Positions 13,897 to 21,380 of a stretch of 26,778 nucleotides of DNA are shown one piece after another. The position numbers were made by a program, and so were the translations under genes. Source of the stretch: a virus; the IMG/VR virus record IMGVR_UViG_3300027858_000343, positions 1-26,778 of that record; one strand, 5' to 3'. The stretch's first letter is position 1. Each line of letters opens with the position of its first letter. Below the pieces are notes generated by a model. That model ran no database searches. It was not told the origin of the DNA and saw nothing but the letters and a program-made list of their open reading frames with translations.

Positions 13897-14562
13897 ATGG
13901 GTTTAAATAATAATGCATTAATAGATACTACTTATTTTTATCAAATGTATGTTGATGAAGATTGGCTTGAGGATGAAAAAGAAAAAACAAGAATAGAGGA
14001 AATGATTAATGCTGTGTCCTCTGAATTTGAAAAATTCTGTAATCGTAAATTGAAAGCAAGGGATTATACTTATGATCCAGCGGATACAGATGATTACAGT
14101 ATTGAAAATCTTCATTATGCATTATTTGATGCTCCTCAAGGAAGCACCTTTTGGTTTCCTACCTATCCGGTAAATTCAATTACTGAATTTATTATAAGTG
14201 GTACTGCTATTACTGTTGCTGCATCTAATGATTATGATGCTTCTGATGGATATAGGCTTTATCCACGCAGAGGTAAGATAGTTTATGGTCAAGGATTTGA
14301 TTATTCATATCTACAAAATGTTCAAATTAAATGGAATGGTGGATATGGTGATGATCATGAATCTATGTCAGATTTAAAATACCTTTGTTTTTCTGCAATA
14401 AAACAATTTATGAATGCTCCTGATAACGAAATGCTTCAATCTGAACGCATTGGAAACTATACTTATAAATTAATGTCACCAGAATTTCAAAGAGAGTTGA
14501 GAGGATTGGCTCCAACTATATTTGAAAATTTGATGCCATATAGAAAGGTAGCATTTGGATAA
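13897..14562 (+). CDS. Head-tail connector (adaptor) protein
   Basis: The 221-residue product fits the HK97 gp6 / SPP1 gp15 adaptor family. An N-terminal helix pair, IEEMINAVSSEFEKFCNRKLKA, carries the family's (E)xFCxRxL motif, followed by a beta domain (FWFPTYPVNSITEF, RGKIVYGQGFDYSY, VQIKWNGGYGDD) and C-terminal helices (LKYLCFSAIKQFMN). It would form a ring under the portal. An insert makes it longer than minimal adaptors. The stop overlaps the next start as TAATG. Confidence 0.8.
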   Translation: MGLNNNALIDTTYFYQMYVDEDWLEDEKEKTRIEEMINAVSSEFEKFCNRKLKARDYTYDPADTDDYSIENLHYALFDAPQGSTFWFPTYPVNSITEFIISGTAITVAASNDYDASDGYRLYPRRGKIVYGQGFDYSYLQNVQIKWNGGYGDDHESMSDLKYLCFSAIKQFMNAPDNEMLQSERIGNYTYKLMSPEFQRELRGLAPTIFENLMPYRKVAFG

Positions 14563-14909
14563 TGGGCTATAATAATCTATTAGTTCAACGATGTGATATA
14601 TATCGTAAGACTGTTGATAAGGCTGAAAGTCATGGGTATACAGCAGATGCAACATGGACTTTATTAGCTTCAAGTGTGGCCTGTCGTGGTCAAAATTTAT
14701 TTGAAAGTTCTGCTGGAATAAGAATGCAGACCGCAGGTATTTCTTCAGAAAATGATTACTTGTTTTTCTTTAAGAAAAATCAGGATATTCAAAGAGGAGA
14801 TAAAATAATTTGGAACGGGGATGAACTTTTTGTAAAACCTGTTCAACAAGTTTATGATAGAAGAACAATACATCATAAAGAAGTTTATTGTGGATTAAGT
14901 GAAACTTAA
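14562..14909 (+). CDS. Head-closure (stopper) protein
   Basis: This 115-residue beta-barrel protein has the pattern of the SPP1 gp16 / head-tail joining family: start with CDIYRKT, middle TWTLLASSVACRGQ, and GDKIIWNGDELFVKPVQQVYDRR before the end. It would plug the connector after packaging. It is flanked by TAATG overlaps on both sides (14560-14564 and 14907-14911), so it is co-translated with its neighbours. Confidence 0.75.
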   Translation: MGYNNLLVQRCDIYRKTVDKAESHGYTADATWTLLASSVACRGQNLFESSAGIRMQTAGISSENDYLFFFKKNQDIQRGDKIIWNGDELFVKPVQQVYDRRTIHHKEVYCGLSET

Positions 14910-15601
14910 TGACGTTAAGAACTGACATAAAAGAAGAAAAAGTTGCCCTTAATGCAATTGCAAAAGGATCTGGATTAGGCAAACGAATCAATGAGTTTGT
15001 TCTTCGACCAGTTCTTGATCAAATAGAACGAGCGTCAAATGAGATAATGGAAGATCTTGGTTTTATGATCGTATCGGAAATTCAACATCGTTTGGCTACT
15101 GCTCCTGCTGGAAATACTTATGAAGTGTACATGATAAATGAGTCTGTCAGGGGTAAGGGCAGATATACTTTTATAGGTCATTACACAGCTTCAGCAAAAG
15201 AAGGCCCACCAGCATCAGGAGTTCAAACTGATTCAGGTTTGCCTACAGGAAGTCTTTACGAAAGCATTTGGTATCAAGTTAGTGCTGATGGAGAATTAAT
15301 GATTACTATAGATTCTCCTCAAGATTCTGAAAGAAATTATTTTTTTCAGCCAGGACTCGGTGTAGTAGTTGGTGGTACAAAAATGCAATGGCCCACATAT
15401 GAAGTAGCTGAATATTTTCAAATTTTAAATAATCTTGGTGATGGTACTCGTCCTAATTGGTGGGGAAAGATAATCGATAGTAAAAAAGATTACTGGTATA
15501 AGTGGATGAGTTCAAGATTTCAAAAAGAAGTAAAGAAAGCAACAAGAATACCAATGGCAGGAAAAGCACTAAAAATTAATATTTATTGGGAAACTACATA
15601 A
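14909..15601 (+). CDS. Neck / tail completion protein (HK97 gp10-like)
   Basis: The 230-residue protein has the HK97 gp10-type pattern. A long N-terminal helix (FVLRPVLDQIERASNEIMEDLGFMIVSEIQHRL) is followed by the block GPPASGVQTDSGLPTGSLYESIWYQV with the typical proline-rich loop, Thr/Ser-Gly-x-Leu and strand, and later a NYFFQPGLGVVVGG segment. It is longer than the usual 130-150 residues because of C-terminal additions (PNWWGKIIDSKKDYWYKW). It joins head and tail. Translation is coupled to both neighbours. Confidence 0.7.
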   Translation: MTLRTDIKEEKVALNAIAKGSGLGKRINEFVLRPVLDQIERASNEIMEDLGFMIVSEIQHRLATAPAGNTYEVYMINESVRGKGRYTFIGHYTASAKEGPPASGVQTDSGLPTGSLYESIWYQVSADGELMITIDSPQDSERNYFFQPGLGVVVGGTKMQWPTYEVAEYFQILNNLGDGTRPNWWGKIIDSKKDYWYKWMSSRFQKEVKKATRIPMAGKALKINIYWETT

Positions 15602-16044
15602 TGATTGAAATAGATGAATACATTGTAACTACAATAACAGGGGATGCCACAATGATTTCTCTTATGGGCATAGATGTATCAAATAATAGGGTTTATGCTT
15701 GGTATCCTTCCCATGATGTTGTTTATAATTCTACTTATCCTGCTGCTTTAATTTTTAGAAAATCATCCGGTTCACGTCCTGGTGAAAGTTATTCTTATCC
15801 TTCTCAGATACCAAATATAAACTATCACTTTAGAGCTTTGTCAAAAGATCAATTGGTACTTGGTCAAGTTGCCGAAAGGCTAATGAATCTTTTTGATGAA
15901 AAGTATAATGTGTTATTAACTAATTTTGGTATTAAGAAGATAAGTATAATTGGGAATTCCGATGCTCCAACTGAAGGGGATGCAGGAAATCCCATATATG
16001 TGAAGATTGTTTCTTTTGGTCTTACTAATGTGGTTAGAAGATAA
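15601..16044 (+). CDS. Tail terminator / tail completion protein
   Basis: The 147-residue product has the size, position and layout (helix at the start, then YPAALIFRKSSG, NINYHFRALSKDQLVLGQVAERLMNLFDE) of the DUF3168 / lambda gpU-like tail completion family, which caps the tail tube and docks to the head. The ATG at 15601 overlapping the upstream stop is preferred over an in-frame TTG at 15586, because the TAATG arrangement repeats through this block. Confidence 0.7.
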   Translation: MIEIDEYIVTTITGDATMISLMGIDVSNNRVYAWYPSHDVVYNSTYPAALIFRKSSGSRPGESYSYPSQIPNINYHFRALSKDQLVLGQVAERLMNLFDEKYNVLLTNFGIKKISIIGNSDAPTEGDAGNPIYVKIVSFGLTNVVRR

Positions 16045-16060
16045 ATAGTTAGGGCGGTTA

Positions 16061-16330
16061 ATGCTGATGGAAAATACTTATAGGTATCGAATGATACGAG
16101 TGGTTTGTGCAGGAAAGATTAAATGCTGTAAATTTTGTGAAGATCTTGATTATGGAACTAAAGAAAAGAGAATAGTGCATGAGGGTTTTTGTTCAAAATG
16201 TGGAAGGCCACTTGATAAGAAACCTGGGGATACATGCAATTTTATCGTTGGTTATCAAGATCGTAATTATAGACAAGTAGATAAGATTCATTTTAAATGT
16301 AGAAATTGTCAAACCTTAACAACTATTTAG
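16061..16330 (+). CDS. Com-like zinc-finger protein
   Basis: This 89-residue Cys-rich protein has C22, C23 and C26, C44-x2-C47, C59, and C80-x2-C83. Its end (KIHFKCRNCQTLTTI) closely resembles the Com family (end pattern IKCPRCxTxNxx), the zinc-binding RNA-binding protein of phage Mu that activates translation of the mom gene, with a longer loop between the two Cys pairs here. In other phages, Com-like proteins are also found in structural operons. SD AGGGCGG. An RNA-binding or metal-binding role is inference. No mom homologue is in the window. Confidence 0.6.
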   Translation: MLMENTYRYRMIRVVCAGKIKCCKFCEDLDYGTKEKRIVHEGFCSKCGRPLDKKPGDTCNFIVGYQDRNYRQVDKIHFKCRNCQTLTTI

Positions 16331-16342
16331 GAGGAATTTATT

Positions 16343-16855
16343 ATGCCACAATATCCGCTTGTATTTGATTCGGATAACATATCTATCGGCCCTTGCTATG
16401 TGTACTTTGCCGGTGTCCACATTGGTCATACCTTTGGAGGTGTTACCGTTTCGATTACTCAGAACACCTACGAACTGAAATCCGATCAATACGGTGAAAC
16501 TCCGTTGAGGGTTTTGGATGCAGGTTTGGTTATGGAAGTGACGGTCAATATGACTGAATCTACTTTTGACAACCTTAAATTGCTGTTTGCTTCAGCAACA
16601 GATGAGACTACTCATCTCACCTTTGGTAAACCCGTTGGTGAGCTTGTTACAACGGGTGAGCTTGTTCTTGAACCGATTGATGGATCTGAGATTTATCAGG
16701 TTTATAATGCTGCCCCGAATGTTGGTGGTGCTGTGGAGATTGCGTTTACCACTGACAATCAGAGAGTCTATGCGTGTCGTTTCATGGCTTTGATTGATGA
16801 TCAGAGAGTTTCCGGCGATCAGTTGTTCCGTATTGGTGGATTCTCATCGGCCTAA
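16343..16855 (+). CDS. Major tail (tube) protein
   Basis: The 170-residue, beta-rich protein matches siphophage tail tube proteins: start GPCYVYFAGVHIGHTFGGVTVSITQNTYELKSDQYGETPLRVLDAGL, then MEVTVNMTESTFDNLKLLFA, and a C-terminal strand set (RVYACRFMALIDDQRVSGDQLFRIGG). The phrase on the reference to an unchanging GETPL-x-V-x-x-G loop is typical of tube subunits in this lineage. SD AGGAGGAA. G+C is raised compared with its neighbours, fitting high expression. Confidence 0.85.
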   Translation: MPQYPLVFDSDNISIGPCYVYFAGVHIGHTFGGVTVSITQNTYELKSDQYGETPLRVLDAGLVMEVTVNMTESTFDNLKLLFASATDETTHLTFGKPVGELVTTGELVLEPIDGSEIYQVYNAAPNVGGAVEIAFTTDNQRVYACRFMALIDDQRVSGDQLFRIGGFSSA

Positions 16856-16982
16856 ATTTTACCTCCTTTCGTTAGGTCATCCATCAAAAAGGGAGATCTG
16901 TTTTACTCGTATGTTTCGCTAACTGCGATAAATGACTACGGTAATTATGGGTCTCTCTTATTCAAAAAGGTATTTTTAAATA
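16856..16982 (+). other. Gap after tail tube gene
   Basis: No convincing gene or terminator is visible in these 127 bases. Very short frames (for example ATGTTTCGCTAA at 16910-16921) lack an SD. The SD of the next gene is weak (AAGG, about 14 nt before ATG). Confidence 0.4.
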
Positions 16983-17444
16983 ATGAAATGTGGTGAATGC
17001 ACTCTTTGCTGTAAATTAATAGATATTCCTTGGATGGATTCTCCTCCTGGGGAATGGTGTAGAGAATGCATTCCTGGTGTGGGATGTAAAATTTATGATG
17101 ATGGTATTTCAAATGATTGTCGTTATTATAAATGTGCTTATAACGATCTTGATAACCCTTCAATAGAATTAAGACCAGATAAATGTAAAATTGTATTTGA
17201 AAATGTGGATGGTAGTATACTTCTTGGTACTATGCATCCTGATTATAATGAATCTTATAAAGAGAAAATAATAAAGGATCAGGTTGAGATCCTTTTAAAA
17301 AATAGAATTTCTGTTGTTTTTACTTCATCTACAATAACTGAATCTTTAGTATTTCCGGTTCAAGGAAGGGAAATATCAGAAGTATGGGAAACCTTAATTG
17401 TAAGGTGGAAGGAAAAACATGACCGCACCTTCATACACAACTGA
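16983..17444 (+). CDS. YkgJ-like Cys-cluster protein
   Basis: This 153-residue protein has ten Cys in its first 68 residues: MKCGECTLCC (C3, C6, C9, C10), WCREC (C26, C29), C35, C46, C51 and C68. CxxCxxCC at the start is the signature of the YkgJ-type Zn/Fe-cluster family. The remaining half is alpha/beta without a recognised motif. Its place between the tail tube and the large beta-rich proteins is unusual for a possible metal-cluster protein. The role is unknown: a modifying enzyme or assembly factor is possible. It overlaps the next gene by 26 bp. Confidence 0.7.
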   Translation: MKCGECTLCCKLIDIPWMDSPPGEWCRECIPGVGCKIYDDGISNDCRYYKCAYNDLDNPSIELRPDKCKIVFENVDGSILLGTMHPDYNESYKEKIIKDQVEILLKNRISVVFTSSTITESLVFPVQGREISEVWETLIVRWKEKHDRTFIHN

Positions 17445-19029
17445 TCTTCAAACAGTAGACCTTGCAGAAGCAGTAACTAATTGGGCAGAAATTCCAAGTC
17501 GTAAATCAGGTGGTGCTGCTACTTTAGAAGATCGTGCTTTTATTCAGGGAAGCTATAGTATATCGCAATCAACAGGCGCAGCATCAGGAGCAACAGTTGG
17601 ATTGCAATGTGACTATGGTGGTAATATTAGTAGTTGGGTTTCTGGATGGGCAATTTTTGTATGGCAATATTGGCAAGCTCCTGCTGTTATTGATACATGG
17701 GCAAACGGGGGAATGAGAATTGGAATTGGTTCCGGTACTGGTGCTATTGATTTATTCAATGCACAGGGAAATGATACAAGAAGAAATCCCTATGGTGGAT
17801 GGGATAATATTGCCATTGATCCTGAATATGCTGGTGGATATGATGAAAGAGTAGGTTCTCCAACAGCAGGTAATTATCGTTATTTTTGGTCTGCCCCTAA
17901 AATGTTGTCAGCAGTTAGTAAAGGTAATCCTCATTGTGTTGATGCCATTAGATATGGACGTGGTGAGCTTATAATTGAACATGGCGAAACCGATGATTAC
18001 GGTACTTTTGTAGGATTAGCTGCAAAAAATGATAACAATGAAGCCACCAATGGTTATAATCGATGGGGGTTATTTAAAGCTGAAGGTACAGGCTATCTTT
18101 GGAAAGGATTAATGAGTTTTGGTAATGCTACTAATGTCTGTGATTTCAGAGATTCCAATAGAAATATTACTGTTGATGATACTCCCCGAACCTATGCTGC
18201 CTTTAATAAAATAGAAATAAATAATGCCAGTTCAAGAGTTGATTGGATAGGCGTAAATATATCCTCAGTAAATCCTTCTGGTTTATCAATCGGTCAATTT
18301 GAAATGGTAGCTGATGCCACTGTGAATTTTACTACTTGTGTATTCACAGATATGTCTACCTTTGTTTTTGATTCCAATGCGACATTAGATGCTGTTACCT
18401 TTAGAAGATGTGCTTTGGTTACTCAAGCTGGAGCAGATTTAGATAATTGTATTTTTGATGAATCTCCTGCTGCTGTTGCCTTATTAGTAGATAATCCAGA
18501 TAATATAGATAATTGTACTTTTAATTCGGATGGAAACGGTCATGCTATAGAATTGGGTTCTGCCTGTGCTGGAAATTCTTATACATTAACTGATTTTTTT
18601 GTAAGTGGTTATGCCACTTCAGATGGATCTACCGGAGATGAAGTCATTTATAATAATTCTGGTGGATCAGTAACCCTTAACATTGATGGAGGTAGTGGTG
18701 TATCGGCCTTATCAATTCGTGGTGGAAATGTAACTCTTGTTGCCAATTATTCTTTTACGGTCACAGGGCTTGAGTCCGGTACTGAGGTAACAATTGTCAC
18801 ATCGGGAACATCGACTGTTTTGCACCATACTGAAAGTGCTTCTACCTCAGATGGTGATGGTAAATACCAAATAACTTATTCACATGGAGGAGGTGCTACT
18901 GTTGATGTTTTAATTCATCATATTGATTATAAACCAGACATATCGAATATTTACGGACTTACATTACCAGGGAACAATTCATCAGCAAAGGTTAATATGT
19001 TTGTTGATGAAAATTATGAGAATCCTTAA
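17419..19029 (+). CDS. Large beta-rich tail-associated protein
   Basis: The 536-residue protein starts MTAPSYTTDLQTVDLAEAVTNW and has an N-terminal lectin-like or jelly-roll pattern (about 1-200: SYSISQSTGAASGATVGLQCD, GWAIFVWQYWQ). A right-handed beta-helix-like region follows (about 240-400: FEMVADATVNFTTCVFTD, LDAVTFRRCALVT, LDNCIFDE, IDNCTFNSDGNGHAIELG). The C-terminal Ig-like domain (SFTVTGLESGTEVTIVTSG, VDVLIHHIDYKP) ends in DENYENP. It belongs to the class of phage tail-exterior and fibre proteins. The position before the tape measure suggests it decorates the tail. The polysaccharide-binding idea comes from the beta-helix and is inference. Confidence 0.7.
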   Translation: MTAPSYTTDLQTVDLAEAVTNWAEIPSRKSGGAATLEDRAFIQGSYSISQSTGAASGATVGLQCDYGGNISSWVSGWAIFVWQYWQAPAVIDTWANGGMRIGIGSGTGAIDLFNAQGNDTRRNPYGGWDNIAIDPEYAGGYDERVGSPTAGNYRYFWSAPKMLSAVSKGNPHCVDAIRYGRGELIIEHGETDDYGTFVGLAAKNDNNEATNGYNRWGLFKAEGTGYLWKGLMSFGNATNVCDFRDSNRNITVDDTPRTYAAFNKIEINNASSRVDWIGVNISSVNPSGLSIGQFEMVADATVNFTTCVFTDMSTFVFDSNATLDAVTFRRCALVTQAGADLDNCIFDESPAAVALLVDNPDNIDNCTFNSDGNGHAIELGSACAGNSYTLTDFFVSGYATSDGSTGDEVIYNNSGGSVTLNIDGGSGVSALSIRGGNVTLVANYSFTVTGLESGTEVTIVTSGTSTVLHHTESASTSDGDGKYQITYSHGGGATVDVLIHHIDYKPDISNIYGLTLPGNNSSAKVNMFVDENYENP

Positions 19030-19063
19030 TTAAAAATTAATTATTTATTAGGAGGAATTAATC

Positions 19064-20986
19064 ATGCCTAAAGTATTTGACCCAACTGATCTTTCTCATA
19101 TTGTTGATGCGTCCGGTACTACTGAAGATCTTGAAATACAAACTGGTGCTAAGACAATTGAGATTACCACAGATGGTAACATTGTTAATGTACCTACTGG
19201 TGCATTATCAGGTGTTACCGGAAAATGTGTTTATTCCAAACTCAAAGAGATATGGAAAACAGATGATGATTTGAATAAACATAAATTTCCTATCCAAATG
19301 ATTTATGAAGCATCGTTTGTGTGGATTAATGGATGGGGGCCATTGGATCAAACAACCAGAGATCTTATTCGGGATGCTGGTTTTCAGGAAACAGATGGTC
19401 GTGAAAATGCCTGTATCATTTCCCTTGGTTCAATGGATGCTGCTACTGATCAACCGTATTACACAAATGATTTTACGGCAGAATTTAATGAAAATAAAAT
19501 TGATTTTACTTTTGCCGGTGAGATCAATGAAAACATTACAACCAAAGGTACAGGAGGATCGCCTGATGATTCTGGATACTTAAAGGTCTTTTTAAGAGAA
19601 GAACAAAAGACATTTGCTTCTTATGATCTTATCAGTGAACAGAGTCTTGCTGCACTTAAATTTGAGGCATATCGTCTTCCTGTTGCCAATGGTGATGATT
19701 CTCTGAAAGCCATTGATGATGATACTACGATTGTTGGTGATGCTGGTTCGGAATCAGGAGTTACCTATTCGGAATTGACAATTGATTATATCAATGGTGC
19801 ATTGTTTGAAACGGCAGATGATACCACAGGTGGAGCATCAGATGATGGTAATTACGCCATTGATGATGTGGTGCAAGATTCCGCAGGTCGATGGGCAAGG
19901 TGTACTACCGCAGGAACCATATCCGATGACTCACAACCTTATGCATCTTTTGGTGGAACTTCAGTATGGGAAGCTTATCCTGGGGAACGTCAAGTTGGTT
20001 CAAATTACTATGCCTTTAATAGAATCCTTGATGTTGAGGATACAGGCAATGACAAAGCAAGGTTAAAAGAAATTCATTCCTGGACACAATGGAAATGTCG
20101 CCAAACATCAGATATTAATGATGACGTTGGTGGAGATACCTTTGGAAGTGTTAAAGGAAATATCGCCTTGCAGTTTACCGATTTTATCGGTGACACTTTG
20201 CATACGAAACCAGGAGTCTTCATTGATGGTTATGATACCAATGATAAAAATGATATTCGTAATTGGGATATTACCGTTGATGCAGTAGATACTGATGCTG
20301 GTTTAAAAGGACTTGATTCAGAGTATGCACCTCTTACTTCTACCGAAAGAGAATTTCCATTTGTTGCTGCTGGAAATATTGTCTTTTCACAAAACTTTGT
20401 CGATGAGGTTGATAACACTACTCGATATACAATGTACTTTCAGTATATCAAATCTCAGGCAATGACAGCATTGAAAGTTTCTGGTTCTTCCGGTGCTGAC
20501 TGTACTTTGGATTGGACAGGGGCTGATGCAGGATTGTTAGATTTCTTGCAAAGTGGTGATTATATCAGTATTTCAGGTTTTACTACTGAGACCGGAAATA
20601 ATGGTCTGTATTCAATTACGGGTGCGCCAGTAACAAATACCGTTACGGCAACTAAAACTGATGGGGTCAATCCTACCGATGAAGCAACAGGTGATGCTTG
20701 TACCGTCCTTGAAAATCCGTTTGAATCTCCCAAAGCAACTATTGTCGATAACAACGCTGCTGCTGACATTGATGCTGAAATTACTGCTGCTTCAATTGGG
20801 TTTGACTTTGATTATACCAATAATAATCAGGAAGGTAGAACGGCTAATACTAATGCTGCTATTTTTGTGGTGGCAATAGCCTTTGATGGAGCGCAGTATG
20901 TCATTGCCTCTCACACCATCACTAAAACAACAGGTCAATCAATTCCGGTTAACGCTGTTGATGAACTTAACTACGAAAATCCCTAA
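19064..20986 (+). CDS. Large beta-rich virion protein with NYENP end
   Basis: The 640-residue product opens with MPKVFDPTDLSHIVDASGTTEDLEIQ and the block YSKLKEIWKTDDDLNKHKFP...FVWINGWGPLDQTTRDLIRDAGFQE. This is the W-x-N-GW / TRDLIRDAGF pattern of large siphophage structural proteins that are encoded near the tail genes. Middle beta repeats lack a recognised fold. The end VNAVDELNYENP matches the end of the preceding protein (VNMFVDENYENP), so they share a C-terminal module. SD TAGGAGGAA. Probably a virion protein of the tail surface; not assigned more exactly. Confidence 0.7.
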   Translation: MPKVFDPTDLSHIVDASGTTEDLEIQTGAKTIEITTDGNIVNVPTGALSGVTGKCVYSKLKEIWKTDDDLNKHKFPIQMIYEASFVWINGWGPLDQTTRDLIRDAGFQETDGRENACIISLGSMDAATDQPYYTNDFTAEFNENKIDFTFAGEINENITTKGTGGSPDDSGYLKVFLREEQKTFASYDLISEQSLAALKFEAYRLPVANGDDSLKAIDDDTTIVGDAGSESGVTYSELTIDYINGALFETADDTTGGASDDGNYAIDDVVQDSAGRWARCTTAGTISDDSQPYASFGGTSVWEAYPGERQVGSNYYAFNRILDVEDTGNDKARLKEIHSWTQWKCRQTSDINDDVGGDTFGSVKGNIALQFTDFIGDTLHTKPGVFIDGYDTNDKNDIRNWDITVDAVDTDAGLKGLDSEYAPLTSTEREFPFVAAGNIVFSQNFVDEVDNTTRYTMYFQYIKSQAMTALKVSGSSGADCTLDWTGADAGLLDFLQSGDYISISGFTTETGNNGLYSITGAPVTNTVTATKTDGVNPTDEATGDACTVLENPFESPKATIVDNNAAADIDAEITAASIGFDFDYTNNNQEGRTANTNAAIFVVAIAFDGAQYVIASHTITKTTGQSIPVNAVDELNYENP

Positions 20987-21001
20987 TAACTAATTAATTA
21001 T

Positions 21002-21036
21002 AATGTACCTGATCTTTAATTAGGTCAGGTACATTG
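21002..21036 (+). terminator. Perfect 11-bp hairpin, possible terminator
   Basis: AATGTACCTGA (21002-21012) pairs with TCAGGTACATT (21025-21035) around a 12-nt loop. No strong T tract follows (GTATT), so it may instead be an RNA-processing or stability element between two tail-region genes. Confidence 0.5.
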
Positions 21037-21050
21037 TATTAAGGAGAAAA

Positions 21051-21380
21051 ATGGAATTTAGTGAAATCAAATATTTACTTGCTTGTCATAGATCAGAAGC
21101 ACTTTATGATGATAAACCTATTAGAGTAGAAGTACCAGAGGGATTTAAAGAATCATTTGAAGCACAGGATAATTTTAGAGGTTGGGTAAATTATCATGTG
21201 ACCTGGGATGTGTTTGAAGATGATCCCTGGAAATGTGTCTTATTAAAAAAATCACAGGAACAGGAATGGAATGAAACATTAGAAAAAGTCTGTCCTGTCC
21301 TAACTCCAGAAGGTAAAATAGTTCCTGCTGAAGAATGGAATAAAAGGAGTTTAGAAGATGGGAGCGAAAGTAACGTTTAA
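21051..21380 (+). CDS. Unrecognised 109-aa protein
   Basis: This acidic, Trp-rich protein (FRGWVNYHVTWDVFEDDPWKCVLLKK) has no recognised family. A good SD (AAGGAG) precedes the ATG, and the end overlaps the following start by 23 bp, which supports a real gene coupled to the next one. It might be a chaperone or attachment factor for the large protein downstream, by analogy with other small genes before fibre genes, but the sequence does not show this. Confidence 0.6.
   Translation: MEFSEIKYLLACHRSEALYDDKPIRVEVPEGFKESFEAQDNFRGWVNYHVTWDVFEDDPWKCVLLKKSQEQEWNETLEKVCPVLTPEGKIVPAEEWNKRSLEDGSESNV

Noticed and set aside
15586-15600. TTG start for the tail completion gene
   Set aside because: It lies inside the preceding gene, whereas the ATG at 15601 has the TAATG coupling seen throughout this block.
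16910-16980. Very short frames (ATGTTTCGC, and one starting ATGGGTCTC) in the gap before the Cys-rich gene
   Set aside because: No SD at a usable distance and no length to judge coding.
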